Shown here in pieces: positions 46,625 to 55,067 of a stretch of 64,000 nucleotides of DNA. The notes under the pieces were generated by a model. That model saw only the letters and a list, made by a program, of their open reading frames with translations. It made no database searches and was not told the origin of the DNA. The stretch is taken from positions 1 through 64,000 of the forward strand of contig NZ_JABFNS010000021.1 of assembly GCF_013116825.1 (NCBI RefSeq), given 5' to 3'. Within the stretch, counting starts at the first letter, position 1; each line of letters starts with the position of its first letter. Made by a program: the position numbers and the translations under genes. Source of the DNA: Myxococcus xanthus. Its GTDB lineage: Bacteria; Myxococcota; Myxococcia; Myxococcales; Myxococcaceae.

Positions 46625-47032
46625 ATGCCCTTGCTCACAGTTTTTCCGACGCCTCCCCAGCAGAACCGTTCCCGCGCGCCTCGCTGGAAGCTGTGGGCGC
46701 CCCTGACGCTGACGCTGGCCGCCTCCGCCGCGTGGGCCCAGGACGCCGCCACCGCCCCTTCCGCCGCCGCGCCCGAGCCGGACTACGCCGTCGAGGCGAG
46801 GAACGCGCAGCCCTCCGGCCTGGTGGTGCGGGTGGAGCCCCTTCATCAGACGCAGTTCATCGTGAAGAACGCCGAGCGCGTGAGGGTCCAGGCCTCCGCG
46901 GTGGTCGAGGCGTCGCTCGGTGAGCCGAATCAAATCATGGTCCAGGGGCTGAGCCTGGGCGTGTCCGAGGTGCTCGTGTGGCGCCAGGGCAGCAGGCAGC
47001 CTTTGAGCGTGCGCGTGGAGGTCGCCAAATGA
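46625..47032 (+). CDS. Exported protein with pilus-secretin N-domain-like fold
   Basis: 135 residues. An N-terminal signal of about 40 residues (TLTLAASAAWAQ end) is followed by a single beta-rich domain: SGLVVRVEPLHQTQFIVKNA, RVRVQASAVVEASLGEPNQI and MVQGLSLGVSEVLVW. It resembles the short domain found before BON/secretin parts in T2SS, T3SS and Flp pilus secretins (T2SS-T3SS_pil_N type). It lacks any ring-forming secretin domain. It overlaps the first prepilin gene by four bases, so it is part of the pilin operon. It might stabilise or chaperone the PilY1/minor pilin complex. Confidence 0.7.
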   Translation: MPLLTVFPTPPQQNRSRAPRWKLWAPLTLTLAASAAWAQDAATAPSAAAPEPDYAVEARNAQPSGLVVRVEPLHQTQFIVKNAERVRVQASAVVEASLGEPNQIMVQGLSLGVSEVLVWRQGSRQPLSVRVEVAK

Positions 47033-47736
47033 GCCGGCGCGACGCACGCGGAATGACGCTGCTGGAGGTCAGCATCGTCCTCGCCATCATCGCGGTGCTG
47101 GCCGCGCTGGCCTACGCGGGCTACGCGCGGCTCAGCGCGAGGGCAGGTCCGCAGAACGCGGCCTCCGACCTGTCCGGCGCGCTCGCCGAGGCCCGCGCCC
47201 GCGCCGTGGACCGTCAGGCCGACGTGTGGCTCATCATCTACCCGGACATCAATCCGGAGGGTCAGGCTGGCGCGGGCCATGGCGCCTGGTTCCTGCTGGA
47301 GGACCGCCTGCGCGACTTCGGAGACGTTGCGGGCCCCGGCGGGCAGTTGAGCTTCGGCACCTTCTCGCCCCCGCTGAACATCCAGCCTTCCGCGGACCAG
47401 GGCCGGTTGATGGACTCCATGTACCTGGACCGCTACTCGCAGCGCACCGTGCGCTTCGGCGCCAGCGGCAAGCTGGCGTGGACCGGCATCTTCGAGGGAC
47501 TGGCCGCCACGGACTGCAGCTTCTGCAGCGGCGCGCCGCGGCGGGGCGCCATCGTCTTCCGCAGTGACGGCTCCGCGCGCTTCGTGGACGGCGCGGGCCA
47601 GCCCGTCCTCCCCGCCGGCAACGGCGCCGTGAATCGGGCCGCGTCGCTGGCGCTTCTCTCCACCGACGGGCAGCGCGAATACCTCTTCGCCGTGTCCGCG
47701 CCCGTTGGCTTCGTCGACATGAGGGTCAACCGATGA
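47029..47736 (+). CDS. fimU: Minor pilin, FimU/GspH-like
   Basis: 235 residues. It has a class III signal peptide: a short basic leader MSRRDARG, cleavage after Gly, then MTLLEVSIVLAIIAVLAALA with Glu at +5 and a hydrophobic helix. The GspH/FimT-type pilin head covers the rest and has a CxxC pair (DCSFCSG) and a FRSDGSARFVDG segment. It is a minor pilin thought to be at the pilus tip with PilV, PilW, PilX and PilY1. ATGA overlaps couple it to both neighbours. Confidence 0.85.
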   Translation: MSRRDARGMTLLEVSIVLAIIAVLAALAYAGYARLSARAGPQNAASDLSGALAEARARAVDRQADVWLIIYPDINPEGQAGAGHGAWFLLEDRLRDFGDVAGPGGQLSFGTFSPPLNIQPSADQGRLMDSMYLDRYSQRTVRFGASGKLAWTGIFEGLAATDCSFCSGAPRRGAIVFRSDGSARFVDGAGQPVLPAGNGAVNRAASLALLSTDGQREYLFAVSAPVGFVDMRVNR

Positions 47737-48287
47737 AGCGACTGAATCCCGCATCCCGCCGCGCCCACATGCGCGGCGCCACGCTCATTGAAGGCATGGC
47801 GGCCGCCGCCATCCTCGCCATGGGCATCAGCGGCGTCTTCGGCGGGCTCATCTTCGCCAGCCAGCAGAACGCCGCCGCCAACCGCCTGTCACAGGCCAGC
47901 GCCATCGCCTCGCAGGTGCGCTCCGGCATCCAGCTCCAGGGGCGCGCCCGCCTCTTCGCGGACACCGGGCCGCTGTCTGCCGCGCGCTGTGCTGGCGCCG
48001 CGGAGACGCTCGAGCTGGCCGGCGGCCTCGCCACCCTGCCCGACACCTGCGTCGTGGACCTGGACGCCTTCGAGACCGCGGCCGGAGACCCGCTGCTCCG
48101 CGTGGTTCCCGGCTACTCGCCGGAGGAGAGCGAGCACTACCGCCGCGTCCTCGTCTGGACGCCGGCGCAGGCCATCGACTCGGTCGCGGTGGTGGTGTCC
48201 TTCCGCAGCGCCGGCCAGCGCCGCTACGTCAAGCAGTTCGTCGCGCTCTACAACCCGGCGGAGAACGGCGCGGGGGTGGAGCTGTGA
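47733..48287 (+). CDS. pilV: Minor pilin, PilV-like
   Basis: 184 residues with prepilin signal: basic leader ending MRG, then ATLIEGMAAAAILAMGISGV with Glu at +5. The helix and globular head match the PilV/type IV minor pilin family in length. Two cysteines (SAARCAGA, PDTCVVD) may form a disulfide. It starts with ATG overlapping the preceding stop (ATGA), and the next gene starts with GTG overlapping its stop. Confidence 0.85.
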   Translation: MKRLNPASRRAHMRGATLIEGMAAAAILAMGISGVFGGLIFASQQNAAANRLSQASAIASQVRSGIQLQGRARLFADTGPLSAARCAGAAETLELAGGLATLPDTCVVDLDAFETAAGDPLLRVVPGYSPEESEHYRRVLVWTPAQAIDSVAVVVSFRSAGQRRYVKQFVALYNPAENGAGVEL

Positions 48288-49471
48288 ACACCCCCAGGAC
48301 ACACGCGCGCCGCGGCTTCACGCTCATCGAGTTGCTGGTCGGCATCACCGTCTCCTCGGTGGTGCTGCTGGCGGTGGCGGGGACCATCATCGCCGTCAAC
48401 AACATCTTCCAGAACAACACCGTCTCCAAGACGGCCGTCGAAGGCAGCCGCGTCGGCACCGACTTCCTCAACCGCACGCTGCGCTACGCGGGCTACGGGC
48501 TGGACCCCGCCATCGCCTTCAACTTCGACACGGTGGGCCTGCCGGGGGACCGAAAGGACAACTACACGGAGGAAGTGGAGGACTGGGGCCACTTCGTCAC
48601 CGACGACCTGGCCTTCCGCTACCGCGACCCCATGTTCCTGCGCCGCGGCGAGCTCGACGGCACCGGGGCGCCGCCCTTCCAGTTGACGCTGGAACCCGCC
48701 ACGACCTTCGGCCAGCCGCTGCGCCAGGGGCAGGCCATGCTCATCGCCTGTCCAGGCGGTCAGGACTACTTCCTCGGGCGGCTTTCGGCGGACGTTGCCG
48801 CGGATGGCACCAGCGCCACGCTGGACACCGCGCTCGCCGCGGGCCTCCCGGGCGATGTGCCCAGGTCCTGCATGGCGGACACCGGCCGCAGGCCCTTCGT
48901 CATGCTGGTGCATGAGAAGCGGCTGCGCGTGGAGGCGTTCGGTGGGCGCCCGTACCTGGTGATGAGGCACGGCTGGGCGGCCAACGCCGACTTCGACCCC
49001 ATCGCCGTGGACGTGGAGTCCTTCCAGGTCAGCTACCAGATGAACCGGCCGCCCGCGAACTCCGCGTGCTGCGCCGGCCTGCCCGCGCCCGACGGCGCCG
49101 TGGGCAGCGGCATGGCCTGGGTGCTGGGTGACGAGGACTCCGTCGTGCTGCCCAAGTACGACGACCACGTTCCCGCGCCCACGTACAGCACGCCGTACGA
49201 CGCGCCCCTCCGCTACAACATGAACCCGGCCAACATCCGCTCGGTGGGCGTGGGCCTCACGGTGCGCTCGGCGCGCCCGCTGCCCTCCGGCACGAAGAAC
49301 CAGGGCCGCAGGCTCTTCAACGCGGACCCCGTGAATCCCGAGGACATGTTCTTCCGCACCACCGTGGAGACGTCCGTCCGCATTCCCAACATGACGTCCC
49401 GCGCCTTCTTCATCCCCGAGCTGCGCGCCGACGGCGTCGCCGGTGACATCAAGAACGTCTGGGGAGGCTAG
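48284..49471 (+). CDS. pilW: Minor pilin, PilW-like
   Basis: 395 residues, start GTG coupled to pilV by GTGA. Prepilin signal: ARRG, then FTLIELLVGITVSSVVLLAV with Glu at +5. It is the largest of the four, as is usual for PilW. The head contains a cysteine pair NSACCAGL and the C-terminal segment FFRTTVETSVRIPNMTSRAF typical of PilW-like proteins. It is expected to sit in the tip/priming complex. Confidence 0.87.
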   Translation: MNTPRTHARRGFTLIELLVGITVSSVVLLAVAGTIIAVNNIFQNNTVSKTAVEGSRVGTDFLNRTLRYAGYGLDPAIAFNFDTVGLPGDRKDNYTEEVEDWGHFVTDDLAFRYRDPMFLRRGELDGTGAPPFQLTLEPATTFGQPLRQGQAMLIACPGGQDYFLGRLSADVAADGTSATLDTALAAGLPGDVPRSCMADTGRRPFVMLVHEKRLRVEAFGGRPYLVMRHGWAANADFDPIAVDVESFQVSYQMNRPPANSACCAGLPAPDGAVGSGMAWVLGDEDSVVLPKYDDHVPAPTYSTPYDAPLRYNMNPANIRSVGVGLTVRSARPLPSGTKNQGRRLFNADPVNPEDMFFRTTVETSVRIPNMTSRAFFIPELRADGVAGDIKNVWGG

Positions 49472-49476
49472 CCATC

Positions 49477-49974
49477 ATGACCCACTTCGCCTCACGCCGG
49501 GGCAGCGCCCTGGCCATCACCTTGATTGCCCTGACGGTGCTGCTGCTGCTCGTGGTGGGCGCCATCACCTTCACCGGCCGCAACCAGTCCGCCGCCGTGG
49601 CCAAGACGCGCAGCGACCGCGTGGAGGCCTGCGCGGAGACGGCGCGGCGCTACCTGCTGTCGCGGCTGAAGGTGTTCGGCACCGGCGCGGTGCCCGTCAC
49701 CAGCATCAGCCTGGAGCAGGTGTTGCAAGACGACCAGGTCGTCGCCGACAGCAGCGTCATGCGCACCGCCCACCTGGGTGACACCGCGTCGGCGCCCACG
49801 GCGGCGGTGCTCGCCTCGTCCTCGTTCAGCAGCGGCAAGGACCAGGTGAGCGACGCGGCCAACACCCTCCGAGAAGGCACGGCCGGCGGCAGCTACTACC
49901 GCGTGGTCGTCATGTGTGACGAGCCCGGAGGCCGCCAGGCCGAGACCGAGTTCGTCTTCCGCTTCGGCATCTGA
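49477..49974 (+). CDS. pilX: Minor pilin-like protein, PilX-like
   Basis: 165 residues beginning MTHFASRRGSALAITLIALT. The prepilin site is SRRG followed by SALAITLIALTVLLLLVVGA. The residue at +5 is Ile instead of the usual Glu; PilX and GspK-type minor pilins at the tip often lack Glu5, so this fits. The head has two cysteines (VEACAE, VVMCDE). It lies 5 bases after pilW and 32 bases before pilY1. Confidence 0.82.
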   Translation: MTHFASRRGSALAITLIALTVLLLLVVGAITFTGRNQSAAVAKTRSDRVEACAETARRYLLSRLKVFGTGAVPVTSISLEQVLQDDQVVADSSVMRTAHLGDTASAPTAAVLASSSFSSGKDQVSDAANTLREGTAGGSYYRVVVMCDEPGGRQAETEFVFRFGI

Positions 49975-50006
49975 CCCCTTCCGCCCCGCCCTTCCCCGAG
50001 CCCCCC

Positions 50007-53000
50007 ATGAAGGCACTCTTCTCCACACTGACGGCCCTGTCCGTGCTGCTGGCCGCCCCTGGCGCGCTCGCGCAGGACCCGGCGTCTTGCAGCCTGCAGT
50101 CCACCTCCCGCCTGGACGCGCTGCTCAACCCGGCGCGCGGCAGCGACGAGCGCTTCTTCACCAGCCCCAGCGGCCCGCCCAACATCCTGCTCATCCTGGA
50201 TACGTCGGGCTCCATGGCGTGGTGGCCCATCGCCTGGAGCAACAGCGACTACCACAGCTACGACAAGGACAGCGGCGGACAGTTCCCCGGCTGCCGTCAG
50301 GCCAATATCAACGAGCTGAACTACGACGCCAACGTCGCATACCCGCGGATGTGGCTGTCGCTGACCAACCAGGACTCGCCCTGGTTCGTGCCGGCCAACT
50401 ACTACCGCTTCGACGGCGAAGGCAGCGGCTCGCATACCAGCTTCGGGATGAACAGAAATCCCGTGCGCTTCGACCAGCCCCCCCCCAACACCGTCATCAG
50501 CGACAACGCGGCGGCGGCATGCGCCAATCTGGTGGGCACCAGCAACACCGGCAACGGGCCCGCCGCGCGGGCCGCGTGCGCGCAGTGCCTGACGACGAAA
50601 GGGTACTTCCAGTACACCGACGAGAAGCGGGTCGCGTCGGGCAACTTCCTCAACTTCTACTCGCCGCGCGGCCACTCCGCCGTCAACGTCATCAGCCAGG
50701 TGCTCAAGGACTCGGAGCGCACGCGCTTCGGCGTGGTGACGTTCTCCGCGAGCAGCGAAGCCACCGGCACGGTGAAGTGGAGCGGTCAGGACGTGGTGCG
50801 CTTCGAGCGCTTCGGTCCCCGCTGCGAGGAGTCGCTCAGCGGCGCGAAGCGTGAAGAGCACCGCGACAGCCTGCTCAGCAAGATGCGGAACGGGCTGCGC
50901 TTCAACACGGGCACGCCCCTGACACAGGCCATGTGGGGCGCCAGCACCTACTTCCGCTCCGCCGGGAGCGACCCGTTCCCCGGCTGGTTCGGCAGTGAAT
51001 ACCTGCGCGACTCGGGCTTCAACGACGAGGCCGCGCCCGGACAAGCCGCCATCTGCTTCACCTGCGGCTTCAACGCCATGATTCTGCTCACGGACGGAGA
51101 GCCCAACGAGCCCGACAGCGACTCCGCCCAGGTCCCTGTCCAGGTGCGCAACCTGGAAGTGCCCTGCTCCAACTGCGCCGCGGCGGGCCAGGGCGCCAAA
51201 AGCGGCGACTCCAACAGCCACATCCACCGCATCGCCAAGTGGATGTGGACAAACGACCTGCGGCCAGAGCTCGCCGGGTCGCAGGCGGTGGCCACCTATA
51301 CCGTGGGATTCGCGCTGACGAACACGCGCGCCATCAACCTGCTGCGCGTCACCGCGGACGCGGGCGGCGGGCGCTTCTACGCGGCCACCAACTCCAGCCA
51401 GCTGAAGTCGGCGCTCCAGGCCATCGTCGACGACGTGCAGAACCGGAACATCGCGTTCGCCGCCGCGGCCATCTCTTCGTTCCAGACGGGCAGCTCCACG
51501 CTCAGCGCGCTGATGCCGCGCATGTCGCCCGCCTCCGGTGACAGCGCCTGGCGCGGCGACTTGTGGCGCTTCAACCAGTTCAACGAGTTCGTGGAAGGTG
51601 TCGACAAGAACGGCGACGGCGACATGGACGACATCTTCGTCGTGGACCGGGACGGGGACATCGTCGTCGAGGACACATCCGGCAACTTCATCAAGGACGG
51701 AGGCAGCACCCCGGCCACCCAGTTCTGGGAGGCGCGCCGCGCGCTGATGGCCCGGGCGCTGAACAGCCGGAAGATCTACACGGTGACGGACAGCAACCAG
51801 GACGGGCGCCTCACCGCCGCGGACAACGCGGCGACGCCCATCGAGTTCACCGTGGAGAACCGCGAGGTGCTGAAGAGCTACTTCGGCATCCTCGGCACCC
51901 CCGTCTGCCCGAAGGTGCAGTCGCTCAGCCCCCTGGACATCGACCCGGGCACGTTGATGACGGGCCTCCGGCTGACGCCCCAGCAGGCCGCCGCGGCCAT
52001 GAGCGTCGCGGTGCCCGGCTTCGGCAGCCTGGAGCAGGCGCAGACCTGGGTGAACGACATCTGCGTGCGCACGCTCATCCAATACGTGCGCGGCCAGGAC
52101 CTGGCGGACGAGGACGGCAACGGCAACCGCACCGAGGTGCGCCGCTCCGTGCTGGGCGACATCTTCCACTCCGCGCCGGTGCTGGTGGACCCGCCCATGG
52201 ACAAGTTCCTGTGCAACCTGGGCATGAGCAACCAGTGCACGCGCACGCTCTACAGCCAGCAACTGGGCGTGTCGCCCACGCCGCTCGCCACGGAGAGCAT
52301 CAGCCGCTGCGGCAACACCGTGGAGGTGGACGCGTATGACGCGTACCTGCACCGCTACCGCCGCCGCGACAAGCTGGTGCTGGTGGGCGCCAACGACGGC
52401 ATGCTGCACGCCTTCCGCGACAGCACCGCGAGCAGCGACAACTGCGAGGGCGGCCTGCCCATGATTGAGTACTCGCCCAGCAACGGCGAGGAGGAGTGGG
52501 CCTTCATCCCGCCCGACCTGCTGTCGCGCCTGCACGAGATGGCGGCCGGCCACCAGTACTACGTGGACGGCGACATCATGGTGCGCGACGTGTGGGCGGA
52601 CGGCTCGGACGGCTCGCAGCCGGACGGCATCAAGCAGTCCACCGAGTACCACACGATGGCGGTGATTTCGGAGGGACGCGGCGGCGTGCATTACCTGGCG
52701 CTGGAGCTGCGCGCGGACTCGAGCACCGGCCGCTTCGGCGCGCCCCGGATGCAGTGGATGTACCCGCAGCCGGACTCCCCGGAGGCCGCCCTCTTCGGCA
52801 AGACGCTCTTCTCCCTCAGCCCCAAGCCGCCGCCCATTGGCCCCGTGCTGGTGGAGGCGGGCACCTCGGCGGGTCCCGTGTCCCGCTACAACGTGGAGAC
52901 CCAGGAGCGGTGGATGGTGGCCCTGTCGGGCGGCTGGTCCCCCGGCCAGGAGAAGGGCCGCGGCATCTACCTGGTGGACGCGTGGTCCCCCGAGGTGAAT

Positions 53001-54488
53001 GGCCGCACCGACAACCTGTGGTGGAAGTTCGAATTCGACCCGAACGCCACCGGCGAGCAGCACGGGCCCGCGCGGCACCTCACGCACAGCGTGGCGGCAC
53101 CCGTGGCGCTGGTGGACTACGGCGTGGCGGGCAACGTGCAGCAGGACGGCTTCTTCGACACGGCCGTCTTCGGTGACATGCGCGGCCAGCTGTGGGTGGC
53201 GCGCATGTCCGTGCCCGGCGCGCTGGACCCGAGCACCCGGCTCATCGGCAACTGGAGCGCCGCGCGCGCCTTCCAGATGGACCGGGACGCCGTGGGTCCG
53301 TCGGGCAGCCAGGGCGACAGCCTCACGCGCACGTGGCCCTTCTATTACGTGCCCTCCATTGGCATCCAGCCGGGCACGGGCGCCATGCGCGCGCTCGTCG
53401 GCACGGGTGACCGCTACGCGCTGCTGGATGACCAGGCCGGCATCTGCCGCTTCGACAACCCGCAGGCCTGCGCGCGCTACGGGTGCGGCAACGTGGAGGT
53501 GGACTACCGCGTGGACCGCATCGGCGAGAACATCACCCAGTCGCGGCACCAGTGGACGCAGCGGGGCCTGGCACAGTCCACGCTGACGCGTGGGACGGCC
53601 TCGCAGCCCGCCTGTGGCGAACCGGGCCAGACGGTGGTGTCGGCCCGGTTCACCCGGCACGAGGCCCGCTCCTGCCCGGGGGCCCCCCAGGACTACACCT
53701 CCATGAGCCCCGCGCGCGTGGAGTGCGGCAAGGACGCCGAGGGCCACTTCCGCTGCCTCGACGTGAGCAACGTGGCGCCCAACTTCGCGGACCTGGAGCT
53801 GACCCGCACCGTCAACGCCATTGGGAAGAATCGCTTCTACGGCGTGCGCGTGTACGGCGTGGCCGGGCAGACGTTCGCCGAGGATGCCACCGCTGTTTCC
53901 GCGGAGGGCCCCATGACGGCGAGCCAGTTCGACGCGAAGCGCCTGAGCGACCGCACCAACGACAACGACACCAGCGGTGACCTGGTGGACGTGACGAACA
54001 TCACCTGCGACGCGTCCGGAGCCTGCTCCGCGACGGGCGCCACGCCCGAAGGCGAGGGATGGATGCTGGAGTACACCGACAACCACACCCACAAGACGGC
54101 GGGCGGCGCGGCCACGGTGGCCAGCTGCACGCTGTGGAACGTCATCTACCCGTCGCAGGACGGAGAGGTGTGCAGCAGCACCGCCGCCCGGGCCCGCTTC
54201 TACCAGGCGGACTTCCTCAGCGGCCTGCCCAACTGCGCCGCGTCCTTCGACAACGCGCGCTACCAGGAGCGCGCGGTGCTGTCACCGCCGCCCGAGCCCG
54301 CCACCGCGGTGATGATTTCGCCCACCGGCAGCGTGAAATACAGCGCCGTCATGCAGGAGCCCGGACAGCGCCAGGCCACCTCGGTGGACGTGTCGGAGAA
54401 CAGCGAGGTGCTCCAGAACGTGTACGAGCTGCCCCTCACCCAGGAGCAGCACACCTGCCGCCACGAGAACGCGGCCAGCTGCCTGTGA
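50007..54488 (+). CDS. pilY1: PilY1-like pilus tip adhesin with calcium-binding loops
   Basis: 1493 residues. It has a Sec signal (SVLLAAPGALAQ). The N-terminal VWA-like domain has LILDTSGSMAW (MIDAS) at about 62-72 and many cysteines (CAQC, CFTCG, CSNC). The PilY1 beta-propeller begins near residue 700 with LGDIFHSAPVLVDPP and continues through LVLVGANDGMLHAF, ending at about 1200. A C-terminal extension of about 250 residues follows. EF-hand-like calcium loops are visible as DKNGDGDMDD (about 532-541) and DSNQDGRLTAAD (about 595-606). PilY1 with minor pilins primes pilus extension and mediates adhesion. M. xanthus has several PilY1 sets, and this one lacks an adjacent CxxCH cytochrome gene. 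Confidence 0.93.
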   Translation: MKALFSTLTALSVLLAAPGALAQDPASCSLQSTSRLDALLNPARGSDERFFTSPSGPPNILLILDTSGSMAWWPIAWSNSDYHSYDKDSGGQFPGCRQANINELNYDANVAYPRMWLSLTNQDSPWFVPANYYRFDGEGSGSHTSFGMNRNPVRFDQPPPNTVISDNAAAACANLVGTSNTGNGPAARAACAQCLTTKGYFQYTDEKRVASGNFLNFYSPRGHSAVNVISQVLKDSERTRFGVVTFSASSEATGTVKWSGQDVVRFERFGPRCEESLSGAKREEHRDSLLSKMRNGLRFNTGTPLTQAMWGASTYFRSAGSDPFPGWFGSEYLRDSGFNDEAAPGQAAICFTCGFNAMILLTDGEPNEPDSDSAQVPVQVRNLEVPCSNCAAAGQGAKSGDSNSHIHRIAKWMWTNDLRPELAGSQAVATYTVGFALTNTRAINLLRVTADAGGGRFYAATNSSQLKSALQAIVDDVQNRNIAFAAAAISSFQTGSSTLSALMPRMSPASGDSAWRGDLWRFNQFNEFVEGVDKNGDGDMDDIFVVDRDGDIVVEDTSGNFIKDGGSTPATQFWEARRALMARALNSRKIYTVTDSNQDGRLTAADNAATPIEFTVENREVLKSYFGILGTPVCPKVQSLSPLDIDPGTLMTGLRLTPQQAAAAMSVAVPGFGSLEQAQTWVNDICVRTLIQYVRGQDLADEDGNGNRTEVRRSVLGDIFHSAPVLVDPPMDKFLCNLGMSNQCTRTLYSQQLGVSPTPLATESISRCGNTVEVDAYDAYLHRYRRRDKLVLVGANDGMLHAFRDSTASSDNCEGGLPMIEYSPSNGEEEWAFIPPDLLSRLHEMAAGHQYYVDGDIMVRDVWADGSDGSQPDGIKQSTEYHTMAVISEGRGGVHYLALELRADSSTGRFGAPRMQWMYPQPDSPEAALFGKTLFSLSPKPPPIGPVLVEAGTSAGPVSRYNVETQERWMVALSGGWSPGQEKGRGIYLVDAWSPEVNGRTDNLWWKFEFDPNATGEQHGPARHLTHSVAAPVALVDYGVAGNVQQDGFFDTAVFGDMRGQLWVARMSVPGALDPSTRLIGNWSAARAFQMDRDAVGPSGSQGDSLTRTWPFYYVPSIGIQPGTGAMRALVGTGDRYALLDDQAGICRFDNPQACARYGCGNVEVDYRVDRIGENITQSRHQWTQRGLAQSTLTRGTASQPACGEPGQTVVSARFTRHEARSCPGAPQDYTSMSPARVECGKDAEGHFRCLDVSNVAPNFADLELTRTVNAIGKNRFYGVRVYGVAGQTFAEDATAVSAEGPMTASQFDAKRLSDRTNDNDTSGDLVDVTNITCDASGACSATGATPEGEGWMLEYTDNHTHKTAGGAATVASCTLWNVIYPSQDGEVCSSTAARARFYQADFLSGLPNCAASFDNARYQERAVLSPPPEPATAVMISPTGSVKYSAVMQEPGQRQATSVDVSENSEVLQNVYELPLTQEQHTCRHENAASCL

Positions 54489-54498
54489 CGTGAAGGCC

Positions 54499-54526
54499 CG
54501 CCCTCCCCGCTCGCCTGGGGAGGGCG
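54499..54526 (+). terminator. Rho-independent-type hairpin after pilY1
   Basis: CGCCCTCCCC pairs perfectly with GGGGAGGGCG around an 8-base loop, starting 10 bases after the pilY1 stop. No T-run follows, as is often the case in this GC-rich genome. Confidence 0.7.
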
Positions 54527-54546
54527 TCTGGCGTTAGAAGACGGGC

Positions 54547-54969
54547 ATGCCCGCACTCGAAGACGCCATCGCGCTCGCGGTGGCCGCGCATCACGGCCAG
54601 CGAGACAAGGCCGGCCAGACGTACATCCTCCACCCGCTGCGGGTGATGATGCGGCTGGACACGGACGAAGAGCGCACCGTGGCCATCCTCCACGACGTGG
54701 TGGAGGACACGCCCTACACGCTCGAGCGCCTGCGCGAGCTGGGCTACCCGGAAAACGTCCTGGGCGCGCTGGACGCGCTCACCCGCCGCCAGGACGAGAC
54801 GTACGAGGCCTTCATCGAACGGCTGCGCCCGCTGGCGCTCGCCCGCCGCGTGAAGCTGGCGGACCTGGAGGACAACATGGACGTGCGGCGGCTGGCCGCG
54901 GTGACGCCCAAGGACGCCGAGCGCCTGGCCCGCTACCGCGCCGCCTGGGCCCGCCTGCGCGAGCCCTAG
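54547..54969 (+). CDS. HD-domain protein related to the RelA/SpoT hydrolase domain
   Basis: 140 residues. The SpoT/MESH1-like HD motifs are present: HHGQRDKAGQTYILHPLRV, TVAILHDVVEDTPYT (HD plus ED, as in ppGpp hydrolases) and RRVKLADLEDNMDV. It is much shorter than SpoT and lacks synthetase, TGS and ACT domains, and is close in size to small alarmone hydrolases (MESH1, about 180). It could hydrolyse (p)ppGpp or related nucleotides. It could also be a general HD phosphohydrolase. It is monocistronic between two hairpins. Confidence 0.85.
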   Translation: MPALEDAIALAVAAHHGQRDKAGQTYILHPLRVMMRLDTDEERTVAILHDVVEDTPYTLERLRELGYPENVLGALDALTRRQDETYEAFIERLRPLALARRVKLADLEDNMDVRRLAAVTPKDAERLARYRAAWARLREP

Positions 54970-54978
54970 AAGACACGA

Positions 54979-55012
54979 CGGCCCGGAGCGCCACGGGGGC
55001 GACTCCGGGCCG
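54979..55012. terminator. Bidirectional hairpin between HD gene and acnA
   Basis: CGGCCCGGAG (54979-54988) and CTCCGGGCCG (55003-55012) form a perfect 10-base stem between the two convergent stops. Confidence 0.75.
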
Positions 55013-55067
55013 CAGTGCTACCAGCGCCCGCCGAGGAAAGCAGGGCGCCGGTTCCTTCGTCTCCGTG

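Noticed and set aside
46625-50007. A TfcP-like cytochrome c in the PilY1 set
   Set aside because: None of the cluster proteins contains a CxxCH heme-binding motif; the pair DCSFCS in the FimU-like protein lacks the histidine.
49896-54092. A 1398-residue open frame on the minus strand
   Set aside because: It lies antisense across pilX and pilY1. It is rich in His/Arg/Gly/Val, as shadows in GC-rich DNA are, and has no domain. pilY1 is clearly real on the other strand.
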